A DNA stretch of 64,000 bases from Agriotes lineatus (taxonomy: Eukaryota; Arthropoda; Insecta; Coleoptera; Elateridae): assembly GCA_940337035.1 (NCBI GenBank), contig CALNHX010003626.1, positions 1-64,000 of the forward strand. Direction: 5' to 3'. The stretch's first letter is position 1. The number at the start of each line of letters is the position of its first letter. The notes beneath the pieces were generated by a model. It did no database searches. It saw only the letters and a list, made by a program, of their open reading frames with translations, and was not told the origin of the DNA. The position numbers were made by a program, and so were the translations under genes. This document shows, in pieces, positions 12,232-24,486 of the stretch.

Positions 12232-13117
12232 CAGTAGAGACCGCTTATACCGAACCCGCTTGTAACGATCTACCGGTTATACGGAACTAAATTAAAAGTC
12301 CCGCCAAAATTCCCATTACAATAATGCTAAAATTTTTCTATTATACCGAACCCGCATATAACGAACTTTTGCTTATAACGGTCCATTTTTTACGTAAAAA
12401 AGAAAAAAGTTTTCTTTTATAGCGAACCTGCTTGCAAGAACTGCTGTGAAGTCCCAAATTTATTATGGCTAGTGAATTGTTTAGGTAAACAGATTGTGTT
12501 GCCCTTGTCCGAGTGGTTGAATAAACAACGTAACAAAGAAAGTGATGACTCGCCTGTCTTTATTTCAACGATTGATATGGGCAGATTTCAGGAATGTGAC
12601 CTTGAAGCTTACATACTTGTTGACGAAAATATTGCCACTACAGAATTTTTAAGCGACGAAGCTATTATTCGAGAAACCAAAAATAAACAAGTCGAAGAAA
12701 TTAGCGGTGAAGATGACGACGAATCGGTTTCGGGGAAGGATCTCACCATTCCAACAGTACATGAGGCAATTAAGAAAATAAATGGTATCCGCTGTTTTCT
12801 GCAATCGCGTAATATTCCGGATAGTATACTAAATAGTTTTGCCGAAGTAGATGCTTACATAGACAAACTTTATTGGGCTAGTAATACTAAGCAGACAAAA
12901 ATATCCGATTTTTTAAATAAATATCTATTAAGTACGTGTTTATCGTTCTTACATAAATGTTTGTATACTTATTGTACAAATGTGGCCGATTATGGATAAT
13001 AAAGTAAGTTTATAATAACTAGCACATTTTTTGTTGTTGTTACTCTTGTAACGAACTTTGGCTATAACGAACCAATTTCTACAGTCCCTTGAGGTTCGTT
13101 ATAACCGGACTTCACTG
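12232..13117 (+). mobile_element. pogo/Tigger-type transposon inserted at TA, internally deleted
   Basis: The ends read CAGTAGAGACCGCTTATACC and, inverted, CAGTGAAGTCCGGTTATAAC. Further inverted and direct copies of TATAACGAAC lie inside, as is common in insect pogo/Tigger families. A TA flanks each end. Removing the element and one TA restores the surrounding AT-rich repeat unit, which confirms the boundaries. At 886 bp it is shorter than an autonomous copy. Confidence 0.88.
12472..12999 (+). pseudogene. C-terminal remnant of a pogo/Tigger transposase
   Basis: The frame encodes the acidic tail region (EISGEDDDESVSGKDLTIPTVHEA) followed by helical sequence (IKKINGIRCFLQSRN...SFAEVDAYID), typical of the part downstream of the DDE domain in Tigger-like transposases. 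No DDE residues or CENP-B-type DNA-binding domain are present. The apparent first Met is inside the original gene, so this is a 5'-deleted remnant. The family call rests mainly on the element ends. Confidence 0.65.
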
Positions 13118-13440
13118 TATATATTTTTGATTATTTTGAGATTTTTATGTGTACTTTTGTTAGATTTTGTATATATTTTTGATCATTTTTAGATTTTTAT
13201 GTGTACTTTTGTTAGATTTTATATATATTTTTGATAATTTTGAGTAGATTTTTATTTGTATTTTTGATAAAAATGTTTATGCTATTTTGTTAGATTTTGA
13301 AATATATTTTTTATAGTTTTTATTAGACTTTTATGTGTATTTTTGAATAATTCTTTATGCTATTTTGTTAGATTTTGTCTGTATTTTGTTTAATTCGGTG
13401 TAGTTTTTATGTGTATTTTTTGACAATTATATAAAAAATA

Positions 13441-15514
13441 GAATTGCTCTTTTTAGAATTTTAATGTCGTTCATAGCACAACAACATTTCACAGCGTCTT
13501 GCGTTATTTTTATTTAAATACTGTTTCAGTGCCTTTATATATTCTTTTTCTGCGTATTAGGGGTGTTATTGTTTTATCATTTATATGGGACATTTTATTA
13601 ATTGTTGTTAAGGGCCAAAAGTCACATTTAACGATTTGCCTTATCCCTGCCTAATTCAAGGCACTTTGCACATTTCGTTCTAACTATTTACCCTATATCT
13701 GACTAATCCTAGATCTAACTTATTTTAAATAGACTAGTTTCAGTTACCCATTCCTCAAGTAAAGTCACTGCAGGTTAGGCCTCACGTTGTACGCGTGCTA
13801 TGTTGGTTGCAGATGCGACTTTTCTGCAAATTTGGAATTCTGGACCTAGCTGTCAATTATTATTAGCCATTTTGACTTGTCAGAAGACGGATGTGGTGAA
13901 AAGCATCTTTGGTTAATCGATGCACGAATATTTGTAATTCGGTTTTGTCACGCTCATCCTAGCATGAAAATGTATATTTTGGTGTGAATTTTGCTGGGGA
14001 GACGTCTCCGACGTTTTTGTTGTAGTACATTTCAAGCACGGACTTTTGTCCGGAATTCATCTGACAAGCACATGTAATTACTTGGGCGAGTCGGAGCAGA
14101 ACACCTAGCGGTATGCTATTTTGACAAGTATTGGTTATATTTCTAAGGCGGAATGTTGTTCCTTTTAGCTCCCCTTTGGTACGGGCGGTGAACGCACTCA
14201 GTTAGCTCCCTTTTGGTACGGGCGGTGAACGCACTCAGATTAAGAAGCAGTCCTTTAGTATGAACTAACGCATCTCTGTTGGTGTGCTGCGAGCTTTGTA
14301 CATGGTGGCGCAGAACTTTTCGAGGCGTTTGGTTGATGGATTTGGCCCCTCTTGGAGAGCACTTTCTCCAGGCAGTTGCTGCAGTCGGCTGGCTGTGAGT
14401 TTGGGAGATTTCCAGTCCCTAAAACAGGCTAGCAGATTTACTGGCCCGAGATCTCTACGTTACCTGCAGTAAAGCCCGTTGGATCACCTGGCTTCCTCAA
14501 CATCGTGCAGTAGGCCTCCGATTTAGCACGTTCGTCACCTGGTGCAATCAAGGTCTGTCTTTGCAATTCATTCAGCGTTCTTGTGCAGTTTTTAGCTCGA
14601 CCAACTTAACCTGTGTTATAGGCCTCATTTTAATGTGTTTAATTTTTATTCATTGTAGCGCTTTGGGCTACGGCCAGATTTTGATAAGCTAATTAATTTA
14701 CTTACTTTAATGTTGTGATAACTCACCTGCAGTCTAAAGTAAACCTATTTTGTTGTGTAACATCTTAATATTTGCAACTTTGACATTTCAAGCCCCCATT
14801 AGAGTTCAGGCTGTGTCTAATGTAGATGCATAGGGACGATAAGTATTCCCTTATGTAAATGTTTGTAAAGCAATTCTTGCATACGCCTTTTGAACGATTT
14901 TAGACTCGATCTCAGTAGAGAGATCTGTCAGTTCGGTTGAACTTGGCTTAGTGCGGCCCCATTTTGCAAGAAATTAGCGACATCAGTCCGATCGTTGTTT
15001 AAGCAATTACGCCCCTTTAGGGCGAGATTTAATTAGCGTGTTTCGGGTAATATGACGCCCCTATATATACCAAGATCTTGGGAAATAATGGGATTTGTGT
15101 ACAATTGATTACTAGTATAGTTATGCATTTTTGCAACTCAGGGTTTAGCGTTGATTTCAACTTGACAAACAAAACAAAACCTTAACTACCGCTTAAATTT
15201 GAGACGCGTTTGGTTATACATGCGAATTGCTACGATCTTTGACTATATTTATTTAAACTGGTGAGTTCAATCTGTGATAAATTTTACTATCTTGGTTTAT
15301 GAAATCTGGTTTGTGATATTTGTTGTTGTTGTGATATACTACCGAGCACTGTTAATATTTTATTAAATTATATATACTCGTTACTTATGCCTGCGAATTT
15401 GATTTGTGTGTCCTTGTCGCTACCTCTAATTTTCAGGATCGCTTAGTAGCACCTTCCGTAGTGTCTTGGTTGATGATTAGCAAAGTGCTGCGTCACCTGC
15501 TACTTGGCGCCCAT
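13441..15514. other. Unassigned centre of the foldback-like element
   Basis: No coding region longer than about 70 codons is convincing. The clear structure is a tandem duplication of a ~36-bp segment (TAGCTCCCTTTTGGTACGGG..., about 14168-14240). The region is less AT-biased than the flanking repeats. It might hold the remains of an original transposase gene, but I see no DDE-type motif. Confidence 0.4.
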
Positions 15515-18280
15515 CGCGGCGCTCCTTGGGAGCGGCGTAGGGCTTCGAAACCGGACTCGTTTGTTAGAGGACCGCCCCCAGATAGCTTGTACAAAATTTC
15601 AAGGTGCTATCTTAATTTATTGTAAAAATACGAGCTGACCCCAGTATCCCAAATCGCACTACTAAATTCGAGCAGAATTGGACGCCGACGGCGCCTGTCG
15701 TCGTTTTTGGGCCTGCCCGCTTAGGAAACGTCTTAGTATGTTATCCTTGACCTAGATATGTAATTTCGTAAAAAAATTTCTCGAGAAAAAAAATCCGATT
15801 TTAGCGCCGCGACGCCGCTCCTTGGGAGCGGCGTAGGGCTTCGAAACCGGACACGTTTGTTAGAGGACCGCCCCCAGATAGCTTGTGCAAAATTTCAAGG
15901 TGCTATCTTAATTTATTGCAAAAATTCGAGCTGACCCCAGTATCCCAAATCGCACTACTAAATTCGAGCAGAATTGGACGCCGACGGCGCCTGTCGTCGT
16001 TTTTGGGCCTGCCCGCTTAGGAAACGTCTTAGTATGTTATCCTTGACCTAGATATGTAATTTCGTAAAAAAATTTCTCGAGGAAAAGAATCCGATTTTAG
16101 CGCCGCGACGCCGCTCCTTGGGAGCGGCGTAGGGCTTCGAAACCGGACTCGTTTGTTAGAGGACCGCCCCCAGATAGCTTGTACAAAATTTCAAGGTGCT
16201 ATCTTAATTTATTGCAAAAATACGAGCTGACCCCAGTATCCCAAATCGCACTAGTAAAATCTAGCAGAATTGGACGCTGACGGCGCCTGTCGTCGTTTTT
16301 GGGCCTGCCCGCTTAGGAAACGTCTTAGTATGTTATCCTTGACCTAGATAACGGGTGTTCATAAACAGTCGTCATCCCAGTAGGTTTTGACTTCAGAAAC
16401 GTATGTCTATTAAAATTGAGAAAAAATGCGCTATGACAGAACTCAATGACGTTTCATTGTGTTGCACGAATTAATCAAAGACATAACATTTTGTTTTTCA
16501 AAGCAACTGGGATGACGACTGTTTATGAACACCCGTTATGTAATTTCGTAAAAAAATTTCTCGAGAAAAAAAATCCGATTTTAGCGCCGCGACGCCGCTC
16601 CTTGGGAGCGGCGTAGGGCTTCGAAACCGGACTCGTTTGTTAGAGGACCGCCCCCAGATAGCTTGTGCAAAATTTCAAGGTGCTATCTTAATTTATTGCA
16701 AAAATACGAGCTGACCCCAGTATCCCAAATCGCACTAGTAAAATCTAGCAGAATTGGACGCCGACGGCGCCTGTCGTCGTTTTTGGGCCTGCCCGCTTAG
16801 GAAACGTCTTAGTATGTTATCCTTGACCTAGATATGTAATTTCGTAAAAAAATTTCTCGAGAAAAAAAATCCGATTTTAGCGCCGCGACGCCGCTCCTTG
16901 GGAGCGGCGTAGGGCTTCGAAACCGGACTCGTTTGTTAGAGGACCGCCCCCAGATAGCTTGTGCAAAATTTCAAGGTGCTATCTTAATTTATTGCAAAAA
17001 TACGAGCTGACCCCAGTATCCCAAATCGCACTAGTAAAATCTAGCAGAATTGGACGCTGACGGCGCCTGGCGTCGTTTTTGGGCCTGCCCGCTTAGGAAA
17101 CGTCTTAGTATGTTATCCTTGACCTAGATATGTAATTTCGTAAAAAAATTTCTCGAGGAAAAAAATCCGATTTTAGCGCCGCGACGCCGCTCCTTGGGAG
17201 CGGCGTAGGGCTTCGAAACCGGACTCGTTTGTTAGAGGACCGCCCCCAGATAGCTTGTACAAAATTTCAAGGTGCTATCTTAATTTATTGCAAAAATACG
17301 AGCTGACCCCAGTATCCCAAATCGCACTAGTAAAATCTAGCAGAATTGGACGCTGACGGCGCCTGGCGTCGTTTTTGGGCCTGCCCGCTTAGGAAACGTC
17401 TTAGTATGTTATCCTTGACCTAGATATGTAATTTCGTAAAAAAATTTCTCGAGGAAAAAAATCCGATTTTAGCGCCGCGACGCCGCTCCTTGGGAGCGGC
17501 GTAAGGCTTCGAAACCGGACTCGTTTGTTAGAGGACCGCCCCCAGATAGCTTGTACAAAATTTCAAGGTGCTATCTTAATTTATTGCAAAAATACGAGCT
17601 GATCCCAGTATCCCAAATCGCACTACTAAATTCGAGCAGAATTGGACGCCGACGGCGCCTGTCGTCGTTTTTGGGCCTGCCCGCTTAGGAAACGTCTTAG
17701 TATGTTATCCTTGACCTAGATATGTAATTTCGTAAAAAAATTTCTCGAGGAAAAAAATCCGATTTTAGCGCCGCGACGCCGCTCCTTGGGAGCGGCGTAG
17801 GGCTTCGAAACCGGACTCGTTTGTTAGAGGACCGCCCCCAGATAGCTTGTACAAAATTTCAAGGTGCTATCTTAATTTATTGCAAAAATACGAGCTGACC
17901 CCAGTATCCCAAATCGCACTAGTAAAATCTAGCAGAATTGGACGCCGACGGCGCCTGTCGTCGTTTTTAGGCCTTTCCGCTTGGGAAACGTCTTAGTATG
18001 TTATCCTTGACCTAGATATGTAATTTCGTGAAAAGATTTCTCGAGGAAAAAAATCCGATTTTAGCGCCGCGACGCCGCTCCTTGGGAGCGGCGTAGGGCT
18101 TCGAAACCGAACTCGTTTGTTAGAGGACCGCCCCCAGATAGCTTGTACAAAATTTCAAGGTGCTATCTTAATTTATTGCAAAAATACGAGCTGACCCCAG
18201 TATCCCAAATCGCACTACTAAATTCGAGCAAAATTAGACGCCGACGGCGCCCGCTGTCGTTTTTCTGTCGTCCCGCTTGG
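15515..18280 (-). repeat. Right array: nine ~296-bp tandem units
   Basis: The complement of the left-array marker occurs nine times, from about 15631 to 18187, with spacings of 293-297 bp except for one of ~482 bp. The long spacing is fully explained by the 186-bp MITE at 16351-16536. The array is three units longer than the left arm, so the arms have changed in copy number independently. Confidence 0.92.
16351..16536. mobile_element. 186-bp MITE, copy 1 (TA target)
   Basis: The ends are inverted repeats of about 30 bp beginning ACGGGTGTTCATAAACAGTC. The insertion lies exactly in the conserved GACCTAGATATGTAATTT of an array unit and duplicates TA, so removing it restores the unit. A near-identical copy of equal length lies at 58354-58539. 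It has no coding capacity; TA targeting suggests Tc1/mariner-type mobilisation. Confidence 0.92.
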
Positions 18281-18939
18281 AAAACGTGTTAGTTCTTCTT
18301 CCTTGATCTAGAAAAAAATCTAAGAGAGAAAAATAAAATTGATTTTTTAAATGATTTAATTAATTTATTGTTTATAATAATAATTATTTTAATACAATAA
18401 AAATGAATAGACAAATAGCGTTGTTATTACACATATTAACAATAATAGTTTTTATTTCTAGGGTGTAATGGCGTTGTATGACACCTAAATTACGCATTTT
18501 AAGCTTTGTGCATATTCTTGGTATTGTTGAATATTTGCGCAAAATATTTGTCTCTGCTAATACTACAATTCGACTTGCAATTGTTAATTTATTGGTGTAG
18601 TTTACTTTAAGTTGAAGCTCCTCGAGCGGTTCTGAATTGTGTAGCCTCCCTCCTATGTTACTAGCTCTCGAATCGGTAGTTCATATGTATTCCCTATATT
18701 GACCCCAGGAGCCCAAATCCTACCGACAATGTTCCTTCCTGAGCATAGAAGCTAGAGCGCATCTTGGAAACTCATCCAAGAGTCGCTGTTAAAACCGCGA
18801 GTGCGGTTAGAAAAAGAGCTATTGTGCGTACTGCCAAGTGAATGCTAGGACAATTGCAACAGTGCCATTAGCGTTGATTACTCAAAGACATACACGATTA
18901 ACAACGTATTATTTTGTATTTTAATGTAATATTTCGCTA

Positions 18940-20002
18940 TTAGGCCGATTACACACTGGAGAAACAAATTTCGTGAAACTCGTTGCATGAAACAGGAAAT
19001 TTGTTTCATTAACGCATAGCAAGTATATTCAAAGGAGATGATGCAGACATGTGTTTCTGAAACAGGAGAGCAAAAATTGTTGCGTATACAAGTTTCATGT
19101 AACAGGACATGCTCTGTTTCATGATATATGTTTCGGATATTATTTGAGTTTTGATGCTTAAAATAGTCTCGTTTCTGTATTCTCGTACAAGCTCTCGTGT
19201 GTGCACCCGCATTAGGGGCACGTTGGTAATAAACCATTTTAAACTCAAAACATATTTTATTTTACTCGAAACGAAAAGAACGATGCGTGTTGGTGTTAAA
19301 CATACTCCATCAGCGTACCCTACAGAGAGCATTAAAATTCTTAATTTCTTTTAAAAAAATCATAAAGTGGCCAACAGAAGAAAGAATACTAGAAATTAGC
19401 GAGGGTTTTAAGAGAAACGTTTTAGGTGCAGTTGATGGTAGTCACATTGAAATAAATTTATCAGAAAGTGATCCACAATCGTGCATCAACAAGAAGGGTT
19501 ATCCAAGCTTATTATTGCAAGCTGTCTTAGATCACGAAAAACGATTCATTGATGTGTTTTGTGGTGAACGGGGTACATTACATGATGCCCGATTGTTGAG
19601 AAAATTTGCTTGATATGATAAGAATGTTGAAAACATAACCTTTTTAGTGGACGATTCAGCATAACCCAACTTAGAATGGCTAGTTACACCTTTTCGGGAT
19701 AAGGGCAAAACATTTAATTATTGGATTTCTGCCACTCGAGTTGTCGTTGAAAATGCTTTTGGATTGCTGAAAGGAAAATTGCGGAAATTTTGGATAATTT
19801 AGATTTAATGCTATGTGCCGCAATTATTTTAGCTGCATGCATTCTTCACAATTTATGTTTAAATGAAAATGATATCATAGATACAAGTTTGGAAGATTTT
19901 AATCAGCCACAACCTGTTGTAGTTAATACTGCTAGTAGTAATATAATGGAAAATACTAGTCGACAACAACAAATATTTAATAAAATGTTTAACCTTTGGT
20001 AA
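18940..20002 (+). pseudogene. PIF/Harbinger transposase remnant
   Basis: The frame at 19287-19613 reads ...VLGAVDGSHIEI...GYPSLLLQAVLDHEKRFIDVFCG...GTLHDARLLRKF, the DDE_4-type nuclease core of PIF/Harbinger (HARBI1-like) transposases. The first catalytic D is in VDGSHI. A second block continues after a stop at 19613 (FNYWISATRVVVENAFGLLKG, with the catalytic E in VEN), then LCAAIILAACILHNLC at 19800-19860. At least one stop and one frame change break the gene, and the region around the second catalytic D is degraded. Possible terminal sequence near 18942 (GGCCGATTACACACTGG) has no confirmed partner. Confidence 0.8.
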
Positions 20003-20124
20003 TATATTATAATAAAGATTACAATGTCACCTTTACTAATGAAACATTTAACTTAAATAAAGTATTTAATAATTAAAATGTAGTCTGTATTCGAAACAGT
20101 TAAAAATATTTGTCGTAGGTAGGG

Positions 20125-20245
20125 CTGGGCGAAAATAACGATATATCGATAATATTATCGATATATCGTTTATCGATATACCCTTTAAATATCGATGTAT
20201 CGATATTAAATTTAATATTTCCAGGTTTTGCACATATATCGATAA
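20125..20245. repeat. TATCGATA-rich terminal segment of a decayed hAT-like element
   Basis: The stretch begins TAGGGCTGGGCGAAAATAAC and then repeats TATCGATA motifs. This is a common end structure of insect hAT-type non-autonomous elements. A second ATCGATA-rich block at 21705-21795 is probably its other part, split by the LINE remnant. I could not find the matching inverted terminus. Confidence 0.45.
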
Positions 20246-20247
20246 AT

Positions 20248-21690
20248 ATGAATAGTTACTTATTGATATTTATCAATAACGACGCAAGTGATATCCTTCT
20301 CAATCTCTTTAACACTATCTATGAAACCGGTATAATTCCTAAACAATGGCTAACATCCACATTCGTATTAATACCGAAGAAAGTTAGTGCGAAAGAGTGC
20401 ACTGATTATAGAACCATTGCACTTATGAACAATGTGTTGAAATTATTCTTAAAGATAATCCACCAAAGAATCTATGCAAAATTAGAAGAGGATATAAGCG
20501 ATAAACAATTTGGTTTCAGAGTAGGTCTCGGAACTCGAAAAGCCCTTTTTGCAGTTAATGTCCTCAGTCAACGATGCCTAGACATGAACCAGGACATGTA
20601 TGTCTGTTTCATTGATTTCGAAAAGGCATTTGACAGGGTTAGACACGATACCCTCCTGGAAATTCTCTTAAAGAAAAAAATGGACAAGGGAGACATAAGA
20701 ATCATTAACAACTTATATTGGGGACAGAGAGCCAACATAAGGGTAGAAAATGTGCTAACTGAAGACATTGTGATACGTCGAGGAGTGAGACAGGGCTGTA
20801 TCCTGTCCCCACTGCTCTTTAACATATATAGTGAAGCTATATTTAATTAAACCCTTGAAGCAGAGGAAAAGGGTATGATTATAAATGGCGAGGCAATCAA
20901 TAATATTAAATATGCAGAGGGCACTATGCTATTGGCAAGTAATTTAAATGATCTACAATATATTTTCGAAAAGGTACATAACAGCTGTAATGAAGATGGA
21001 TTAAAAATAAATCTTAATAAAACTAAATGGATGCTAATCACAAAATCTCCACAAAACCAAATTAATTTAAACATTACAAACACGCTGATAGAAAAAGTAC
21101 AGGCATACAAATATCTGGGAGCCTGGATAGATCAAACAGGGGATCAGACACCTGAAATAAGAACAAGAATTGAAATTGCCAGAGCATCGTTTGTTTCACT
21201 AAAGAAATTACTATGTAGCCGATATATAAGCATAGAATTTAGATTGCGGATGCTTCGATGTTATGTGTTTCCTGTATTGTTGTATGGAGTAGAGGCGTGG
21301 ACATTAAAACAGAACCAATTAGACAAACTACAAGCATTCGAAATGTGGTGCTACCGCAGAATGTGGCGTATATCTTGGACAGATAGGATTAGGTACCAAC
21401 AGAGAAGTCCTTGGAAAAATGAATAAAGAGTGTGAAGTGGTAAACTCAATAAAAAGGAGAAAACTGGAATATCTAGGTCACGTAACAAGAGGAACCAAAT
21501 ACGCCATGCTTCAACTGATAATACAGGGAAAAATAAAAGGAAAACGGAATGTTGGACGTAGACGAATATCCTGGTTGAAAAACATGAGGGATTGGTTTGG
21601 CTGCAGCAGTATCGAACTGTTCCGAGCAGCTGCAAATAAGGTTCGCATATCGATGATGATCTCCAGCCTCCGATAGGAGAAGGACTTTAA
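20248..21690 (+). pseudogene. Non-LTR retrotransposon reverse transcriptase remnant
   Basis: Three frames form one decayed RT: 20248-20850 holds the fingers and palm (TSTFVLIPKK, DFEKAFDRVRHD with a catalytic D, RRGVRQGCILSPLLFN); 20875-21426 continues with thumb sequence; 21419-21676 gives the tail (LEYLGHVTRG...GRRRISWLKNMRDWFG). The catalytic YADD box is changed to YAEG (near 20920), a stop lies near 20848, and the frame shifts near 21420. The endonuclease domain is absent, as expected for 5' truncation. A short AAGAAGAAG tail at about 21690 marks the 3' end. The clade cannot be fixed from sight. Confidence 0.85.
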
Positions 21691-21804
21691 GAAGAAGAAA
21701 ATATGTATCGATATCGATAGGTATCGATAATTATCGATAGTTATCAATATTCATCGATATTTATCCATGCAGATATTTATCGATAGGTCGATACATTAGT
21801 GTAT

Positions 21805-23566
21805 TAGGGATGTGCGGTACGATCCGATATTTTGAAGTACCGGTACTTTGTCTTCCGATACTCGATATTTTGTACCGGTATTTCAGTCAGCGATCCAATC
21901 CAATACGATTTATTTTTGGTCAGTATCGGATCGGCAGGACCGATCCTGGATTTTTGCCGCCTGTCTAGAAATAACTCATCTTTTGACTACATGTATAATG
22001 AAATTTTTTATTTTTAATATAAAAAGTTTTAAAACTATAAATTTTGAAAAAACCAAAGGGAAAAGGTCCAAAATATGCCCTTTTTCTTCAAGGGTAAAAA
22101 ACCTAAGCCATGTGCAAATATTACTTTTATTGGACTAACAGTTCTTGAAGTCTTAAATGGTCGAACTTTCAATAAGTCATTTTCATCTTCTACAAACGCA
22201 AGAACAAAAATCAAAACAAAATGATTTTGCTGAGCCGAAATGTTTCTGTTTAATCTGTGTACGTATTACGCTTCGGATTTCGACTGGTACATCAAAATTG
22301 TAATTAATGAATTGTAAAATAATGACTAATTCTGGTGAACTGGAGCTCTCATGTATCCCAACAAATTTTATGGGGATGATTAAATATCCAAAGAGAACTT
22401 CATTAATCAGCTTAACTATTTATAACAGCAACAGCAACTTCTCACTAGGATATCGCAGCGAAATTCGGTAAATCCCCGAGAAAAATTTTATACCCGAGAT
22501 TATAAAAATTTTTGCCTATAAGCCAATTGCCACAATTGTGTCACTCGTCACTCCGTGGCGGTCGCCGTGGGTGTTCGGTAAATTAATTAACAGTTCTGTT
22601 TTTATTATCAGTTTTGTTTTATTATTCAGTGAAATTGTGGTTTATATTGTGTTTTTTTAAACAAATATGCCACCTTCAACCAGTAACGTTTGGAAAGTAT
22701 TTATTAAGATAGATTCTGGAGGAAAATGCAGACTGTGTCAGTGTGAAGTTAAAAGTTCAGACGGAACTACAAATTTAAGAACAGTTCGAAAACGAAAGGA
22801 GAAAAATGGCCATATATTATTTATTTATAAAAATAACTACCTGTATCAAGTGGTATATCGTTGAAAAATTTCCTTTTTTATAAAGTCATGGCCGACTATG
22901 GTTTCCATTAGAAAAAATACACGTTTGTGTTGTAACTCAAAAATTATACCTTAAATAAAAAATTTGGTTGGACTGTGTTATTAAGCTCATAATTGTCTAC
23001 AACTTTTTCCTTTACACATTTTTTCCAAAGTCAATAATAACAGAGCTATAGGCACCGAACGAAATTAGAAAAAAATCATTTTTGCGAAATATCTAGATTC
23101 CCTTGCATTTTTTCCAAAAAACAAAGCTCATCAAATTGAGCTCGTAAAACTGAAATTCTTTCCCCATTTTACCGTCTCTCTATCTCCAATACTTCCCGAG
23201 ATCCCCATGCTAAACATTCAAATAAACACACCCTGTATACTTTTAATGTTTCAGTTATTATATTTATGTTAGTTTTAAAGTTTTTGAGCGTTTATATGTT
23301 TACTATTTAATAAATGTATTTCTAATACTGATTTTTCAATTGTTGATTTCGTGATTGTTACGCCACTATTATTGCTAAACTTCTATTTGCCATACCAGGA
23401 CTCGAAGTGTGGCATAAATAAATTTAGAAAATATCCCGGATCGATTGTGTACCGGTATTTCATGTACCGGTACTTTTGTATACGATACTGTTCCGAACCG
23501 GTACTTTTAAGTCGATACGATACGATACGATGGTACCGGTACTTTTCGGTGTATCGAACATCCCTA
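21805..23566 (+). mobile_element. hAT-type transposon, defective, with 8-bp target duplication
   Basis: The left end starts TAGGGATGTGCGGTAC; the right end finishes with GAACATCCCTA. Both subterminal regions are rich in GTACCGGTAC and CGATAC motifs. The 8-bp direct repeat TAGTGTAT flanks it exactly (21797-21804 and 23567-23574), the duplication size made by hAT transposases. The element is 1762 bp, too short for a complete transposase. It inserted into the decayed TATCGATA-rich element. Confidence 0.92.
22667..22864 (+). pseudogene. BED-type zinc-finger fragment of a hAT transposase
   Basis: The short frame starts MPPSTSNVWKVF and has KCRLCQCEV, matching the W...F and CxxC half of a BED zinc finger at the N-terminus of hAT transposases. 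The expected downstream His pair is missing, and the frame ends soon afterwards. No DDE or C-terminal dimerisation part lies in the element, so it depends on a transposase from elsewhere. Confidence 0.6.
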
Positions 23567-24101
23567 TAGTGTATACAGACATCGATATTTTATGCTGAGT
23601 TACATTTGCTTTAGTAGCCATTCATAAATTCCGTAAGATTTGCTATGTGGCATTTTGAACTCGTCCTTCCTGCTGGGTTTATGTTATTGAATCATATGCT
23701 TGTTTAATTTGCATCGTGGTTAGGGTTTGTGTTCGGGTTATTAGTGCAGTAGCAGGTTGGGGCATTTTTGCTGAGTAGACTTTGATGAGCATTAAAAATG
23801 TATTATAATATCAACTACGAATTAATATGCACGTAGAACAGTTGGCCCAAAATTACATTTGTATTGAAAAAAATCAACTACCATTTTAAATAAGTGATAA
23901 ATCGAATTTAACATGGTTGCTAATTTATTATGTATCGATATATGTCCACTAACAGCGTATACTATATACATATGTACAGTCGTGTTCAAATAAATCTGGG
24001 ACAGTGTTTTTTTCATATGTAGGTTTAGTTAACAATTGAAGAATATCTCCATGGATTTCCTTCTATCTGATAGAGTTACAGATTTCATTACCTGTTAAAG
24101 T

Positions 24102-24472
24102 ATGTGTATGTATTATCATTAACCTCGTTTTACCTTTCGTTGTAGAGGCTGGTGCTTTATGTGCTTGCATCTGACGGTACAATGCTCAACTTGCCCCGGA
24201 TTCGAAATACAAAGTTGGAGCGCGCCTTTTGTGCTTGCACAGCAACCATTGTGTGAAGTGTGTGTCATGTTGATGTGTTGACCTTGTTACTCTACCTCTT
24301 AGGTCTGTGGTTCTGCGTAGAGCACAGTTAATTTGGTGCCCAACTGTGAATAGTCTCACCGAGCCCGATTCCAATCGCCAAGGCTACGGAAAAATTCCGG
24401 CCCCCGCGGGATTCGAACCGAGGACTTGCTTACTAGCAAGCATAGCGCTACCCAACTGCGCTACCCGGCTTC
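24102..24472 (-). mobile_element. tRNA-derived SINE with 14-bp target duplication
   Basis: On the minus strand the element begins with a tRNA-like head (about 24395-24470: GCCGGGTAGCGCAGTTGGGT, then a box B GGTTCGAATCC), followed by an unrelated body and a short A/T-rich tail. Near-identical 14-bp direct repeats flank it (TTACCTGTTAAAGT at 24088-24101; TTACCCGTTAAAGT at 24473-24486). The anticodon loop of the head has six bases rather than seven, so it is not a working tRNA. SINEs carry an internal pol III promoter and use LINE machinery. Confidence 0.88.
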
Positions 24473-24486
24473 TTACCCGTTAAAGT

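Larger units (their letters stand above)
11370..13440 (+). repeat. AT-rich tandem repeats (~265 bp) in the foldback centre
   Basis: Units start with TTTTATATTTTTTCTG at about 11371, 11639, 11903 and 12166, with spacings of 263-268 bp. They contain many copies of TTTTGTTAGATTT and ATTTTTATGTGTAC. The fourth unit is split by the pogo-type insertion at 12232-13117 and continues after it. Open frames here (for example 11784-12116) are low-complexity and not credible genes. Confidence 0.85.
9323..18724. mobile_element. 9.4-kb foldback-like element with array-type inverted repeats
   Basis: The termini are inverted copies starting GGTAGGATTTGGGCTCCTGG. Each arm has an outer ~440-bp unique part (9323-9770; 18280-18724), then tandem ~296-bp units running inward (six at left, nine at right, opposite orientation). 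A ~4-kb central region separates the arms. Long inverted repeats made of internal tandem arrays are the hallmark of foldback elements such as FB and Galileo of Drosophila. I found no transposase of its own. The flanks (gttcaa left; gacaat right) show no obvious target duplication. The element has itself been hit by a pogo-type transposon and a MITE. Confidence 0.75.

Noticed and set aside
24395..24470. Minus-strand tRNA-like cloverleaf
   Set aside because: Six-base anticodon loop and a SINE body with flanking duplications; it is a SINE head, not a tRNA gene.
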